Positions 26,422 to 33,786 of a DNA stretch of 33,786 nucleotides are shown here, piece by piece (position 1 is the first letter of the stretch; the number at the start of each line of letters is the position of its first letter). The position numbers and the translations under genes are program-made. The notes under the pieces were generated by a model that worked only from the letters and a program-made list of their open reading frames with translations, had not been told where the DNA came from and made no database searches. The stretch comes from an uncultured Prochlorococcus sp. (lineage in GTDB: Bacteria > Cyanobacteriota > Cyanobacteriia > PCC-6307 > Cyanobiaceae): the NCBI GenBank assembly GCA_902606505.1, contig CACLGU010000016.1, positions 1 to 33,786 on the forward strand, in the 5' to 3' direction.

Positions 26422-28032
26422 ATGTCAAAATTTGTATTTGTCACCGGAGGAGTAGTTTCTAGCATTGGCAAAGGAATTGTAGCTGCAAGCTTAGGAAGAT
26501 TATTAAAGTCTAGAGGATATAGTGTTTCAATATTAAAACTAGATCCATATCTAAATGTTGATCCAGGAACAATGAGCCCTTTCCAACATGGAGAAGTATT
26601 TGTAACCGAAGATGGGGCTGAAACCGATCTAGATTTAGGTCACTATGAAAGATTTACTGATACTGCAATGACTAGGTTAAATAGTGTGACTACGGGATCT
26701 ATCTATCAAGCAGTTATCAATAAAGAAAGAAGAGGTAGTTATGACGGTGGAACTGTGCAAGTAATACCTCACATAACGGGAGAAATAAGAGAAAGAATTC
26801 ATAGAGTAGCCGCTAACAGTAATGCAGATATTATAATTACTGAAATTGGTGGAACAGTTGGTGATATTGAATCTCTACCTTTTTTAGAGGCAATAAGAGA
26901 ATTCAAAAATGATGTCAATAGGAACGATGTTGCATACATACACGTAACATTACTTCCTTACATCAAAACCTCTGGCGAAATAAAAACTAAACCAACACAA
27001 CATTCAGTGAAAGAATTAAGATCAATTGGAATTCAGCCAGATTTACTTGTATGCCGAAGTGATAAATCTATCAATGAAGCTCTTAAAAAGAAGCTTAGTG
27101 GTTTTTGCGGTGTCAGTATCAACTCTGTAATTGAAGCTTTAGACGCAGACAGTATTTATTCTGTACCTCTTTCTTTAAAAAAAGAAGGTTTATGCAAAGA
27201 AACCCTGAAGTATTTAGAACTTGAAGATAAAAAATGTGATTTGAAAAATTGGGAGCAACTTATACACAACCTAAGAAATCCAGGAGCTCCAATCAAAGTT
27301 GCTTTAGTAGGTAAATACATTGAACTTGGAGATGCATATTTATCCGTTGTTGAAGCTTTAAGACATGCATGCATAGAGAACAAGGCTTTATTGGATTTAC
27401 ATTGGGTAAGCGCTGAAATGATAGAAAAAGATTCAGCAGAAACTTACTTAAATAAAGTTGATGCAATTGTGGTACCCGGGGGATTTGGCAATAGAGGAGT
27501 CAATGGAAAAATTGCGGCTATAAAATTCGCAAGAGAAAATAAAATTCCCTTTTTAGGTTTGTGCCTTGGTATGCAATGTGCAGTTATAGAATGGGCCAGG
27601 AATGTAGCTAATCTTCCAGATGCATCTAGTTCAGAACTAGACCCAGATACTCCCAATCCAGTGATTCATTTATTACCAGAACAAGAAGATGTAGTTGATT
27701 TAGGTGGGACAATGAGACTTGGAGTTTATCCATGTAGATTGACAAATAATACAACTGGAAAAAACTTATATGATGAAGATGTTATTTATGAGAGACATCG
27801 CCATAGATACGAATTTAATAATTACTACAAACAAAGTTTTTTAAATTCCGGATACAAAATTAGTGGTACATCACCAGATGGCAGATTAGTTGAGTTAATT
27901 GAGTTAGAAAATCATCCTTACTTCCTAGCTTGTCAATATCATCCTGAGTTTTTATCACGACCTGGGAAACCTCATCCTTTATTTAAAGGTTTAATAAAAG
28001 CCTCTCAAGATAAGTTAACTCAATCAAATTAA
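26422..28032 (+). CDS. pyrG: CTP synthase
   Basis: Makes CTP from UTP, ATP and glutamine. The 536-residue protein has the N-terminal synthetase domain ([43 protein letters not shown]) and the C-terminal glutamine amidotransferase domain with nucleophile C381 in LGLCLGMQ and the HPEF histidine/glutamate near the end (YHPEFLSR). All parts are intact. It starts the run pyrG-queE-queC-pabB-pabC, with queE 18 bases after its stop. Upstream is a misplaced Shine-Dalgarno sequence; CTP-responsive control of pyrG exists in some bacteria but no such element is identifiable here. Confidence 0.97.
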   Translation: MSKFVFVTGGVVSSIGKGIVAASLGRLLKSRGYSVSILKLDPYLNVDPGTMSPFQHGEVFVTEDGAETDLDLGHYERFTDTAMTRLNSVTTGSIYQAVINKERRGSYDGGTVQVIPHITGEIRERIHRVAANSNADIIITEIGGTVGDIESLPFLEAIREFKNDVNRNDVAYIHVTLLPYIKTSGEIKTKPTQHSVKELRSIGIQPDLLVCRSDKSINEALKKKLSGFCGVSINSVIEALDADSIYSVPLSLKKEGLCKETLKYLELEDKKCDLKNWEQLIHNLRNPGAPIKVALVGKYIELGDAYLSVVEALRHACIENKALLDLHWVSAEMIEKDSAETYLNKVDAIVVPGGFGNRGVNGKIAAIKFARENKIPFLGLCLGMQCAVIEWARNVANLPDASSSELDPDTPNPVIHLLPEQEDVVDLGGTMRLGVYPCRLTNNTTGKNLYDEDVIYERHRHRYEFNNYYKQSFLNSGYKISGTSPDGRLVELIELENHPYFLACQYHPEFLSRPGKPHPLFKGLIKASQDKLTQSN

Positions 28033-28050
28033 TATTCTTTATTTTTTTGA

Positions 28051-28728
28051 ATGAAAATGACAAATTTTTTACCCTTAGTCGAACAATTTCATTCATTACA
28101 AGGTGAAGGGTATCACGCTGGAAAAAGTGCTTTTTTTGTAAGATTAGCGGGATGTAAAGTTGGATGTTCGTGGTGCGATACCAAGAATTCATGGGACGAG
28201 AAAAAACACCCTTCTATATCAATTGAAAAAATAATAGATCGCATAAAAATTGCTAGAGAAAAAGGAGCATCTTTTTGCGTTATTACAGGTGGAGAACCTT
28301 TACAACATAACTTGGATAATTTTTGCAAAGCTATAAAAAAAATGACGATAGGAAAAGAACAAAAACCAATGAAGATTCATATTGAGACAAGTGGAGTTAA
28401 TTCGATATCAGGGAGCTATGACTGGATTACTTTATCTCCTAAAAGACACTCACCTCCAAAAAATTATTTTTTAAAAAACTGTAATGAAATCAAAATAATC
28501 ATAAATGAAATAGAAGATATTGAATTTGCTAAACAAATGAAAAAAGAAACTTTAAAACAATATCAACTCTCTAAAAGCGAAGATGGCTTAAACAAAGAAG
28601 ATAAAATTTTTTATTTACAGCCAGCATGGAACAATGCGAATGGTTTTTCTCTTGCTATTGATTTCGTAAAAAATAATCCAGACTGGAAATTGAGCCTTCA
28701 AACTCACAAATACTTAAAAATTAATTGA
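28051..28728 (+). CDS. queE: 7-carboxy-7-deazaguanine synthase
   Basis: Radical-SAM enzyme converting 6-carboxy-tetrahydropterin to 7-carboxy-7-deazaguanine, a queuosine precursor step. The 225-residue protein has the N-terminal signature EQFHSLQGEGYHAGKSAFFVRLAGC and the cluster motif C35-x3-C39-x2-C42 (CKVGCSWC), then VITGGEPL, which binds SAM, and HIETSGVN. Start is ATG 28051; an ATG two codons later is possible. It is 18 bases after pyrG and six bases before queC, its pathway partner. Prochlorococcus-type genomes carry few tRNA-modification pathways, so presence of this pair is informative. Confidence 0.95.
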   Translation: MKMTNFLPLVEQFHSLQGEGYHAGKSAFFVRLAGCKVGCSWCDTKNSWDEKKHPSISIEKIIDRIKIAREKGASFCVITGGEPLQHNLDNFCKAIKKMTIGKEQKPMKIHIETSGVNSISGSYDWITLSPKRHSPPKNYFLKNCNEIKIIINEIEDIEFAKQMKKETLKQYQLSKSEDGLNKEDKIFYLQPAWNNANGFSLAIDFVKNNPDWKLSLQTHKYLKIN

Positions 28729-28734
28729 TATCAT

Positions 28735-29409
28735 ATGACTCTTAAAAATAAATCGATAGTAGTTTTATTATCTGGAGGTTTAGATTCTTCTACAGTTACT
28801 GGTATTGCAAAAAAATCCGAAGCTAAAATTTTTGGCCTTTCATTTGACTACGGTCAACGTCATAAAAAAGAATTAAATTCTGCATCAATAATTGCAAAAC
28901 ACTTTGATATCGATGAATTTAAAATCATTAAGCTTGACTTATCTCTATGGGGAGGCTCGTCATTAACTGATACTCAAAAAAATATTCCGAAAGAAGGATT
29001 GCAAACTAATAAAATTCCTAATACTTATGTTCCTGGGAGAAATACTATATTTATTTCCGTTGCACTAAGTTATGCCGAAGCAATAGATGCTGATTTTATA
29101 GGATTAGGAGTTAATGCACTAGATTATTCTGGTTATCCAGATTGCAGACCTGACTACATTAAAAAATTTCAAGAACTAGCATATTTAGCAAATAAAAGAG
29201 GAAGAGAAAATAATCCAATAAAACTTTGGACGCCACTATTAGATTTAAATAAAGAGGAAATTTTTCAATTAGCTTTTGCTAATCATGTCCCTTTAGATAA
29301 AACATGGAGTTGTTATGCGGGTAATTCAAAACCATGTGGTAAGTGTGATAGCTGCAGAATTAGAAATGCCGCTTATGAAAAATGGCTTAATAACATTAAT
29401 AAAAAATGA
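28735..29409 (+). CDS. queC: 7-cyano-7-deazaguanine synthase
   Basis: ATP-dependent conversion of 7-carboxy-7-deazaguanine to preQ0, the step after QueE. The 224-residue protein has the PP-loop VVLLSGGLDSSTVTG (8-22), VPGRNTIFISVALSYAEAI, and a C-terminal zinc site C-x6-C-x2-C-x2-C (CYAGNSKPCGKCDSC). Length and motifs are normal. Its last four bases overlap the start of pabB (ATGA type), indicating translational coupling. Confidence 0.96.
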   Translation: MTLKNKSIVVLLSGGLDSSTVTGIAKKSEAKIFGLSFDYGQRHKKELNSASIIAKHFDIDEFKIIKLDLSLWGGSSLTDTQKNIPKEGLQTNKIPNTYVPGRNTIFISVALSYAEAIDADFIGLGVNALDYSGYPDCRPDYIKKFQELAYLANKRGRENNPIKLWTPLLDLNKEEIFQLAFANHVPLDKTWSCYAGNSKPCGKCDSCRIRNAAYEKWLNNINKK

Positions 29410-30722
29410 AAATAAAAAAAATAATTCTAGAAAAGTGGATAGATCCAGCACTTATTACGCATGATCTAACAAAAAAATTCGGAGATAAGGGATTAGCTTG
29501 GCTAGACAGTGATGGCAAAGAAAATGGGGAATGGTCAATAATAGGAATTAAACCTAAAAAAATAATCCAATCAAGAGATATCAATAACTTAGACAAAACT
29601 AATAATCCATTTAACAATTTAAAAAATATTGAAAAAGGATTTTGGATCGGATGGTTAAGTTATGAAGCTGGAGTTTACATAGAACCAAAAAACCCATGGC
29701 GAAAATCTAATATGGCAACTTTATGGATTGCATCATATGATCCAATCATCAAATGTAATCTAATAAAAAAAGAAATAATTATCGAAGGTACAAACTCATC
29801 TGAACTGATGAATTATAAAAACATAATCAACAATATAAAAAATATTGAAGAAGATAATATTACTGAAACAAATTTGAATTTTGATTTTTCAAAAATAAAT
29901 TTGGAGGAAATGGCTGAAAAATTTCAGAAAAATATTTTAAAATTGAAAAAATTAATTTCCCTAGGGGATATATTTCAAGCAAACCTAACAACTAAATGCG
30001 AAATTGAATCTTCCAAAAACTATAATCCTCTTGATATTTATTTAAAAATAAGAAGGAAATTAAGAGCTCCCTTTGGAGGAATAATAATAAATAATGATTA
30101 CTATAAAGAGGCTGTATTATCTACCTCACCAGAAAGATTTATAAAAATAGATAATAAAAATTTTGTAGAATCAAGACCTATTAAAGGAACTAGATCCAGA
30201 GATAAAGATTTAAATCAAGACGCACTTAATGCTATCGATTTAATAACGAACGAAAAAGATAGAGCCGAAAATATTATGATTGTTGACCTAATAAGAAATG
30301 ATTTAAGTAAAGTTTGCGAAACAGGAAGTATTATGGTGCCAGAAATATTAAAACTTGAAAGTTTCTTAAAAGTTCATCATCTAACTTCAGTAATCAGAGG
30401 CAAATTAAAAAAAGAAAAGAACTGGATTGATTTACTAAAAGCTTGTTGGCCTGGGGGATCTATAACTGGAGCACCTAAATTAAGATCATGCCAGAGACTT
30501 TTTGAATTAGAAGAATGTGAACGCGGACCATACTGTGGCTCATTTTTGAAACTTGACTGGAATGGAGAGTTTGACAGCAATATACTAATAAGATCATTTT
30601 TAATTAAAGACAAAAAAATCAATATATATGCTGGTTGCGGAATAGTTATTGACTCAAACCCTGAAGAGGAAACTGATGAACTAAAGTGGAAACTTTTACC
30701 GTTAATTGATTCACTAAAATGA
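29406..30722 (+). CDS. pabB: Aminodeoxychorismate synthase component I
   Basis: Chorismate-utilising enzyme making 4-amino-4-deoxychorismate for p-aminobenzoate and folate. The 438-residue protein shows the chorismate-binding domain with FQANLTTKCE, SPERFI, ESRPIKGTRSRD and GGSITGAPKLRS, and DLIRNDLSKVCE. K260 in the PIKGT motif matches the lysine typical of PabB, whereas anthranilate synthase TrpE has alanine there; this supports PabB over TrpE. It needs a glutaminase partner (PabA/TrpG) not present in this window. It overlaps both neighbours by four bases, so it belongs to the queC-pabB-pabC unit. Confidence 0.92.
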   Translation: MKIKKIILEKWIDPALITHDLTKKFGDKGLAWLDSDGKENGEWSIIGIKPKKIIQSRDINNLDKTNNPFNNLKNIEKGFWIGWLSYEAGVYIEPKNPWRKSNMATLWIASYDPIIKCNLIKKEIIIEGTNSSELMNYKNIINNIKNIEEDNITETNLNFDFSKINLEEMAEKFQKNILKLKKLISLGDIFQANLTTKCEIESSKNYNPLDIYLKIRRKLRAPFGGIIINNDYYKEAVLSTSPERFIKIDNKNFVESRPIKGTRSRDKDLNQDALNAIDLITNEKDRAENIMIVDLIRNDLSKVCETGSIMVPEILKLESFLKVHHLTSVIRGKLKKEKNWIDLLKACWPGGSITGAPKLRSCQRLFELEECERGPYCGSFLKLDWNGEFDSNILIRSFLIKDKKINIYAGCGIVIDSNPEEETDELKWKLLPLIDSLK

Positions 30723-31546
30723 TTGAAACATTAGGCTGGCACAAGGATCAATGGTTGGATATTGATAGAATATTTATTGCTGCTAATAATAGAGGATTAA
30801 AATTTGCTGATGGTATATTTGAAACCATTTTGATAAAAGAAAACAAACTTATTCTTTTTGATGAACATCTAAAAAGATTAGAAAAAAGTAGCAAGATTTT
30901 AAATATTAATCTCAAAATAAATAAATTGACTTTGAGACAACTTATTCATGATGGAATTAAACAATTATCGCTTAAAAATAATCAATTTGCTTCAGTAAGA
31001 ATAAACTATAGTCGAGGAACTAATGAAGGTCGAACACTAACAATTGATAGCACTTCAGAGACAAAAGATTTGGATAATTTATGGCTTGAGTTCTATAGAA
31101 TTAAACCAAATTTTAATCCGATAAGCGTTTGCATTAGTCAAACGGAAAAAATAAATGAATTCAGTCTTATAAGTAAATGCAAAACATTTTCATATAATCA
31201 GTCAATACAAGTTTTGAGAGAAGCTAATGAAAAATCATTTGATGATTCTATCCTTTTGAATACGTCAGGTGAACTTTGTTGTGGAAGTACATTTAATCTT
31301 CTAATTAAAAGAAATAATCAATGGATAACTCCTAGAAAAGAGAGCGGATGTTTAGAGGGGATTATGGTTTCTAAAGCTTTAAAATTGAAAATTGTAAAAG
31401 AAGAATTAATTTCTCCAAAATTTCAAAATGATGACATAATAGTTGCAATTAATAGCTTATCTTGCAGGCAAATTAATCAAGTTAATGATTTAAAGCTTAA
31501 ACCTAAATTCGATCCAATTTACTTTTGGGATTTATTATATAGTTGA
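30719..31546 (+). CDS. pabC: 4-amino-4-deoxychorismate lyase, class IV aminotransferase fold
   Basis: Releases pyruvate from aminodeoxychorismate to give p-aminobenzoate. The 275-residue PLP protein has N-terminal FADGIFETIL, the probable catalytic lysine K155 in KCKTFSYNQSIQVLREAN, and GELCCGSTFNLLIK. The ATG overlaps the pabB stop by four bases. A branched-chain or D-amino acid aminotransferase would share the fold, but the direct coupling to pabB makes PabC the best call. Its 3' end overlaps the tail of the convergent cobA by 28 bases. Confidence 0.88.
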   Translation: MIETLGWHKDQWLDIDRIFIAANNRGLKFADGIFETILIKENKLILFDEHLKRLEKSSKILNINLKINKLTLRQLIHDGIKQLSLKNNQFASVRINYSRGTNEGRTLTIDSTSETKDLDNLWLEFYRIKPNFNPISVCISQTEKINEFSLISKCKTFSYNQSIQVLREANEKSFDDSILLNTSGELCCGSTFNLLIKRNNQWITPRKESGCLEGIMVSKALKLKIVKEELISPKFQNDDIIVAINSLSCRQINQVNDLKLKPKFDPIYFWDLLYS

Positions 31547-32334
31547 ACTTTATTAATATCTGGTAAATAGACATCAGATACTTTAGTTATATTGTTATTT
31601 ACCTTAAATTCAACAATTTTTCCAATAATGATAATTGATGGAGCTAAAAATTCTTTATCTTTGATTTTATCTGGAAGATTATCTAATTTCTCTATCAAAC
31701 ATTTTTGATTTTTTAAAGTAGCTTCTTGAATAACAGCGCATTTAGTACTCTTATCTAAACCACCTAGAATTAATTCTTCCACAATAAATTCAATATTTTT
31801 TATACCCATAAAAATTACTAAGCTATCTGATGATTTAGCTAAATCTCTCCAATTCACTGTCTTTTTTTCCTTATCTACACGCTCATGTCCAGTGACAAAA
31901 GTTACGGAACTCGCAGCATCTCTATGGGTTAGTGGAATACCAAAATATGTGGGGGCAGCTATCCCAGAAGTAATACCAGGAACGATTTCAACTGAAATTC
32001 CATTTTTTTCTAAAATCGATACCTCTTCACCACCTCTAGAAAAAACGAATGGATCTCCCCCTTTAAGCCTTACAACATTTTTGCCTTCTTTTGCTAATTT
32101 CAAAATAAGATCATTAGTTTCACCCTGAGGTACAGAACACTTCCCAGCTCTTTTGCCTACATGGAAAATTTCTGTATTTTTTCCTGCCTCTTTTGTTATT
32201 TCATCTGGGATTAAAGCATCATGAACTAATGCATCACAATTTTTTATTAGGCGTAAAGCTTTAAGAGTCAAAAGCTCAGGATCACCAGGACCTGCTCCAA
32301 CTAAATAAACAATGCCGGGCACAATAATCTCCAT
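31519..32334 (-). CDS. cobA: Uroporphyrinogen-III C-methyltransferase (SUMT)
   Basis: Uses two S-adenosylmethionines to make precorrin-2, leading to cobamides (pseudocobalamin) and siroheme. I start at ATG 32334 (271 residues, MEIIVPGIVYLVGAGPGDPE); an upstream TTG would add two residues. It has VYLVGAGPGDPELLTLKALRLI (8-30), RLKGGDPFVFSRGGEE and PGITSGIAAPTYFGIPLTHRD, all SUMT hallmarks. It is a single-domain enzyme without a fused uroporphyrinogen synthase or CysG module. The divergent MFS gene starts only 30 bases away. Confidence 0.95.
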   Translation of the reverse strand: MEIIVPGIVYLVGAGPGDPELLTLKALRLIKNCDALVHDALIPDEITKEAGKNTEIFHVGKRAGKCSVPQGETNDLILKLAKEGKNVVRLKGGDPFVFSRGGEEVSILEKNGISVEIVPGITSGIAAPTYFGIPLTHRDAASSVTFVTGHERVDKEKKTVNWRDLAKSSDSLVIFMGIKNIEFIVEELILGGLDKSTKCAVIQEATLKNQKCLIEKLDNLPDKIKDKEFLAPSIIIIGKIVEFKVNNNITKVSDVYLPDINKVQLYNKSQK

Positions 32335-32364
32335 TAACAAGTATGGTAGTAAAAGTTAATCGCT

Positions 32365-33642
32365 ATGAAGGTAAATATTGTGAAAGAAAGTTTATTAAAA
32401 CCAAATAAAAAATTTACTCTCCTTAGTGCTTTTATCACTCTCCTAAATGATCGTTTAAGTGAAAGTATACTTTTACCCATACTACCCTCTTTTGTTTTAC
32501 TTTTTGACTCTAAAGCAAGTACATATGGATTATTATCATGCACTTACCAATTAGCTCAATTTACAGCTTCTCCTTTTATAGGACTTATGAGTGATAGATA
32601 TGGAAGAAGACCTGTAACTCTTTTTTGTATTGCTGGTTCAGTAATAGGAATATCAATATTATCTTTTACAGTTCTTTTTAATTGGTCAAATTCAATAGCC
32701 ACTATCCCGTTATTTTTATTATTTTTAGCGAGACTAATTGACGGTTTAAGTGGGGGGACTGCAGCTACTGCGACAACAATTCTTGCAGATATTTCAAGCC
32801 CTGAAAAAAGAGCAAAAACATTTGGTCTTATTGGTGTAGCTTTTGGGTTAAGTTTTTTCTTAGGTAATATTTTTGTTGTAATTTTTGCAAAAAATACAAA
32901 TAATAATTTTATTATTCCAGTTTTGATAGCCTCAATCATTCCAATAATAAATTTCCTCCTTGTATTTTTTTACTTACCAGAAACCAAGCCTAATAGTGAA
33001 TCAAATAAATCAAAAACTGCTTTAAAAAACCCTTTAAAAGCACTATTTACAGTTTTCAAAGAAGAAAAGATTAAAAAATTATCATTAGCTTTTTTTATTT
33101 ACTTTATTGCTTTTACTGGATTGACCAATATCCTTATATTTTTCCTTCAAGAATCTTTAAACTGGACGACAAAAGCATCAAGTGGAACTCTTGTTTTAGT
33201 AGGAATTATTGCAATTATCGTTCAAGGAGGACTCATTGGGCCTCTAGTAAAGCAATTTGGGGAAATGCGATTAACACTTATCGGATCAGGCTTTATTCTT
33301 GTGGCATGTTCTCTTTTAATAACTGCTCCAAAAGAAAATGCGACAATAAATATCTATTCAGCTGTTTCATTTTTAGCCGTTGGGGCAGGATTAATTACGC
33401 CTACCTTAAGAGCACTAATATCAAAGAAATTAGACGTTGATAAACAAGGCTCAATTCTAAGTAACCTTCAGGGTCTGCAGAGTCTTGGAGGGGTTTTAGG
33501 AATTGCAATGGCCGGTAAGGTTTATGATAGTTTTGGTCCTAAATCACCTTTTATTGCTGGTTCCGTTATCTTACTTTTCATGATATACCTTATTGCAGAA
33601 GGTAAAAATAATTATTATTTGAACAATCAAAACCAAAATTAA
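32365..33642 (+). CDS. MFS transporter, drug/metabolite exporter type
   Basis: A 425-residue major facilitator with about 12 hydrophobic segments. The motif between helices 2 and 3, GLMSDRYGRRPV, is the MFS signature G-x3-D-R-x-G-R-R, and the second half carries GPLVKQFGEMRL. It resembles TetA/multidrug efflux proteins, but the substrate is not determinable. The ATG at 32365 leaves only 30 bases to the cobA start; a GTG at 32380 is an alternative start. ppk1 begins four bases after its stop. Confidence 0.9.
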   Translation: MKVNIVKESLLKPNKKFTLLSAFITLLNDRLSESILLPILPSFVLLFDSKASTYGLLSCTYQLAQFTASPFIGLMSDRYGRRPVTLFCIAGSVIGISILSFTVLFNWSNSIATIPLFLLFLARLIDGLSGGTAATATTILADISSPEKRAKTFGLIGVAFGLSFFLGNIFVVIFAKNTNNNFIIPVLIASIIPIINFLLVFFYLPETKPNSESNKSKTALKNPLKALFTVFKEEKIKKLSLAFFIYFIAFTGLTNILIFFLQESLNWTTKASSGTLVLVGIIAIIVQGGLIGPLVKQFGEMRLTLIGSGFILVACSLLITAPKENATINIYSAVSFLAVGAGLITPTLRALISKKLDVDKQGSILSNLQGLQSLGGVLGIAMAGKVYDSFGPKSPFIAGSVILLFMIYLIAEGKNNYYLNNQNQN

Positions 33643-33646
33643 TTTA

Positions 33647-33786
33647 ATGAAAAGCCAAGCTGATGATTTTATTAATAGAGAATTAAGTTGGATTGAATTT
33701 AATAAAAGAGTACTCCTCACTGGTATGGAAAAAGAGTACAAAATCCTAGATAAAGTAAAATTTTGTTCAATTTTTAGCAATAATCT
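33647..33786 (+). CDS. ppk1: Polyphosphate kinase 1, 3' part outside window
   Basis: N-terminal start of the enzyme that makes polyphosphate from ATP. The first 46 residues include FINRELSWIEFNKRVLL, the Ppk1 N-terminal signature, and KVKFCSIFSNN, the next conserved block. The frame runs off the end of the window. It starts four bases after the MFS stop, so the two may be co-transcribed. Confidence 0.9.
   Translation, partial: MKSQADDFINRELSWIEFNKRVLLTGMEKEYKILDKVKFCSIFSNN

Noticed and set aside
32556..32939. 127-residue minus-strand frame within the MFS gene
   Set aside because: Antisense shadow of a transmembrane gene; Lys/Ile repeats reflect the AT-rich complement, with no start signal or motif.

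Overview
The window looks like chromosomal DNA of a high-light-adapted Prochlorococcus. The evidence is the very low GC (by eye about 30%), very short intergenic gaps, sulfolipid genes (sqdB, sqdX), an acyl-lipid desaturase, a cyanobacterial-type chorismate lyase and a string of small cyanobacterial proteins of unknown function. Nearly all genes lack a Shine-Dalgarno sequence. I assign the genus by gene content and protein resemblance, not by a database search. No IS element, CRISPR array, integrase, phage structural gene or pseudogene is visible. No stretch longer than 300 bases lacks a gene; the longest gap is about 130 bases (2475-2603).

Layout. 1-2213 (+): 3' part of sqdB and complete sqdX, the two steps of sulfoquinovosyl-diacylglycerol synthesis. 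2226-2474 (-): an 82-residue unknown. 2604-7960 (-): a probable operon of an HTH-like unknown, a PLP enzyme of the methionine gamma-lyase/aluminium-resistance family, gcvH and gcvP. 8036-13495 (+): desC, rplI, dnaB, mnmG and chorismate lyase. 13475-14650 (-): a charged, probably disordered protein and a SprT-like zinc metalloprotease. 14736-16763 (+): a membrane-anchored small protein, an ATP-dependent DNA ligase of the T4-like architecture and a 50-residue protein. 16768-20647 (-): a TVP38/DedA-like membrane protein, valS, an A-type Fe-S carrier and tRNA-Val(UAC). 20746-31546 (+): mazG, speE, speB, gcvT, aspS, pyrG, queE, queC, pabB and pabC. 31519-32334 (-): cobA (SUMT). 32365-33786 (+): an MFS exporter and the 5' end of ppk1.

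How the genes fit together. Most of the window is core housekeeping: one-carbon and glycine metabolism (gcvP/H here, gcvT 16 kb away), folate (pabB, pabC), queuosine precursors (queE, queC), polyamines (speE, speB), translation (valS, aspS, rplI, mnmG, tRNA-Val), replication (dnaB) and membrane lipids (sqdB, sqdX, desC). The less ordinary parts are the viral/T4-like DNA ligase beside a Spartan-like SprT protease, the HTH-like protein and orphan PLP enzyme ahead of the glycine cleavage genes, the valyl tRNA/synthetase grouping, and a perfect Shine-Dalgarno sequence placed too far from pyrG.
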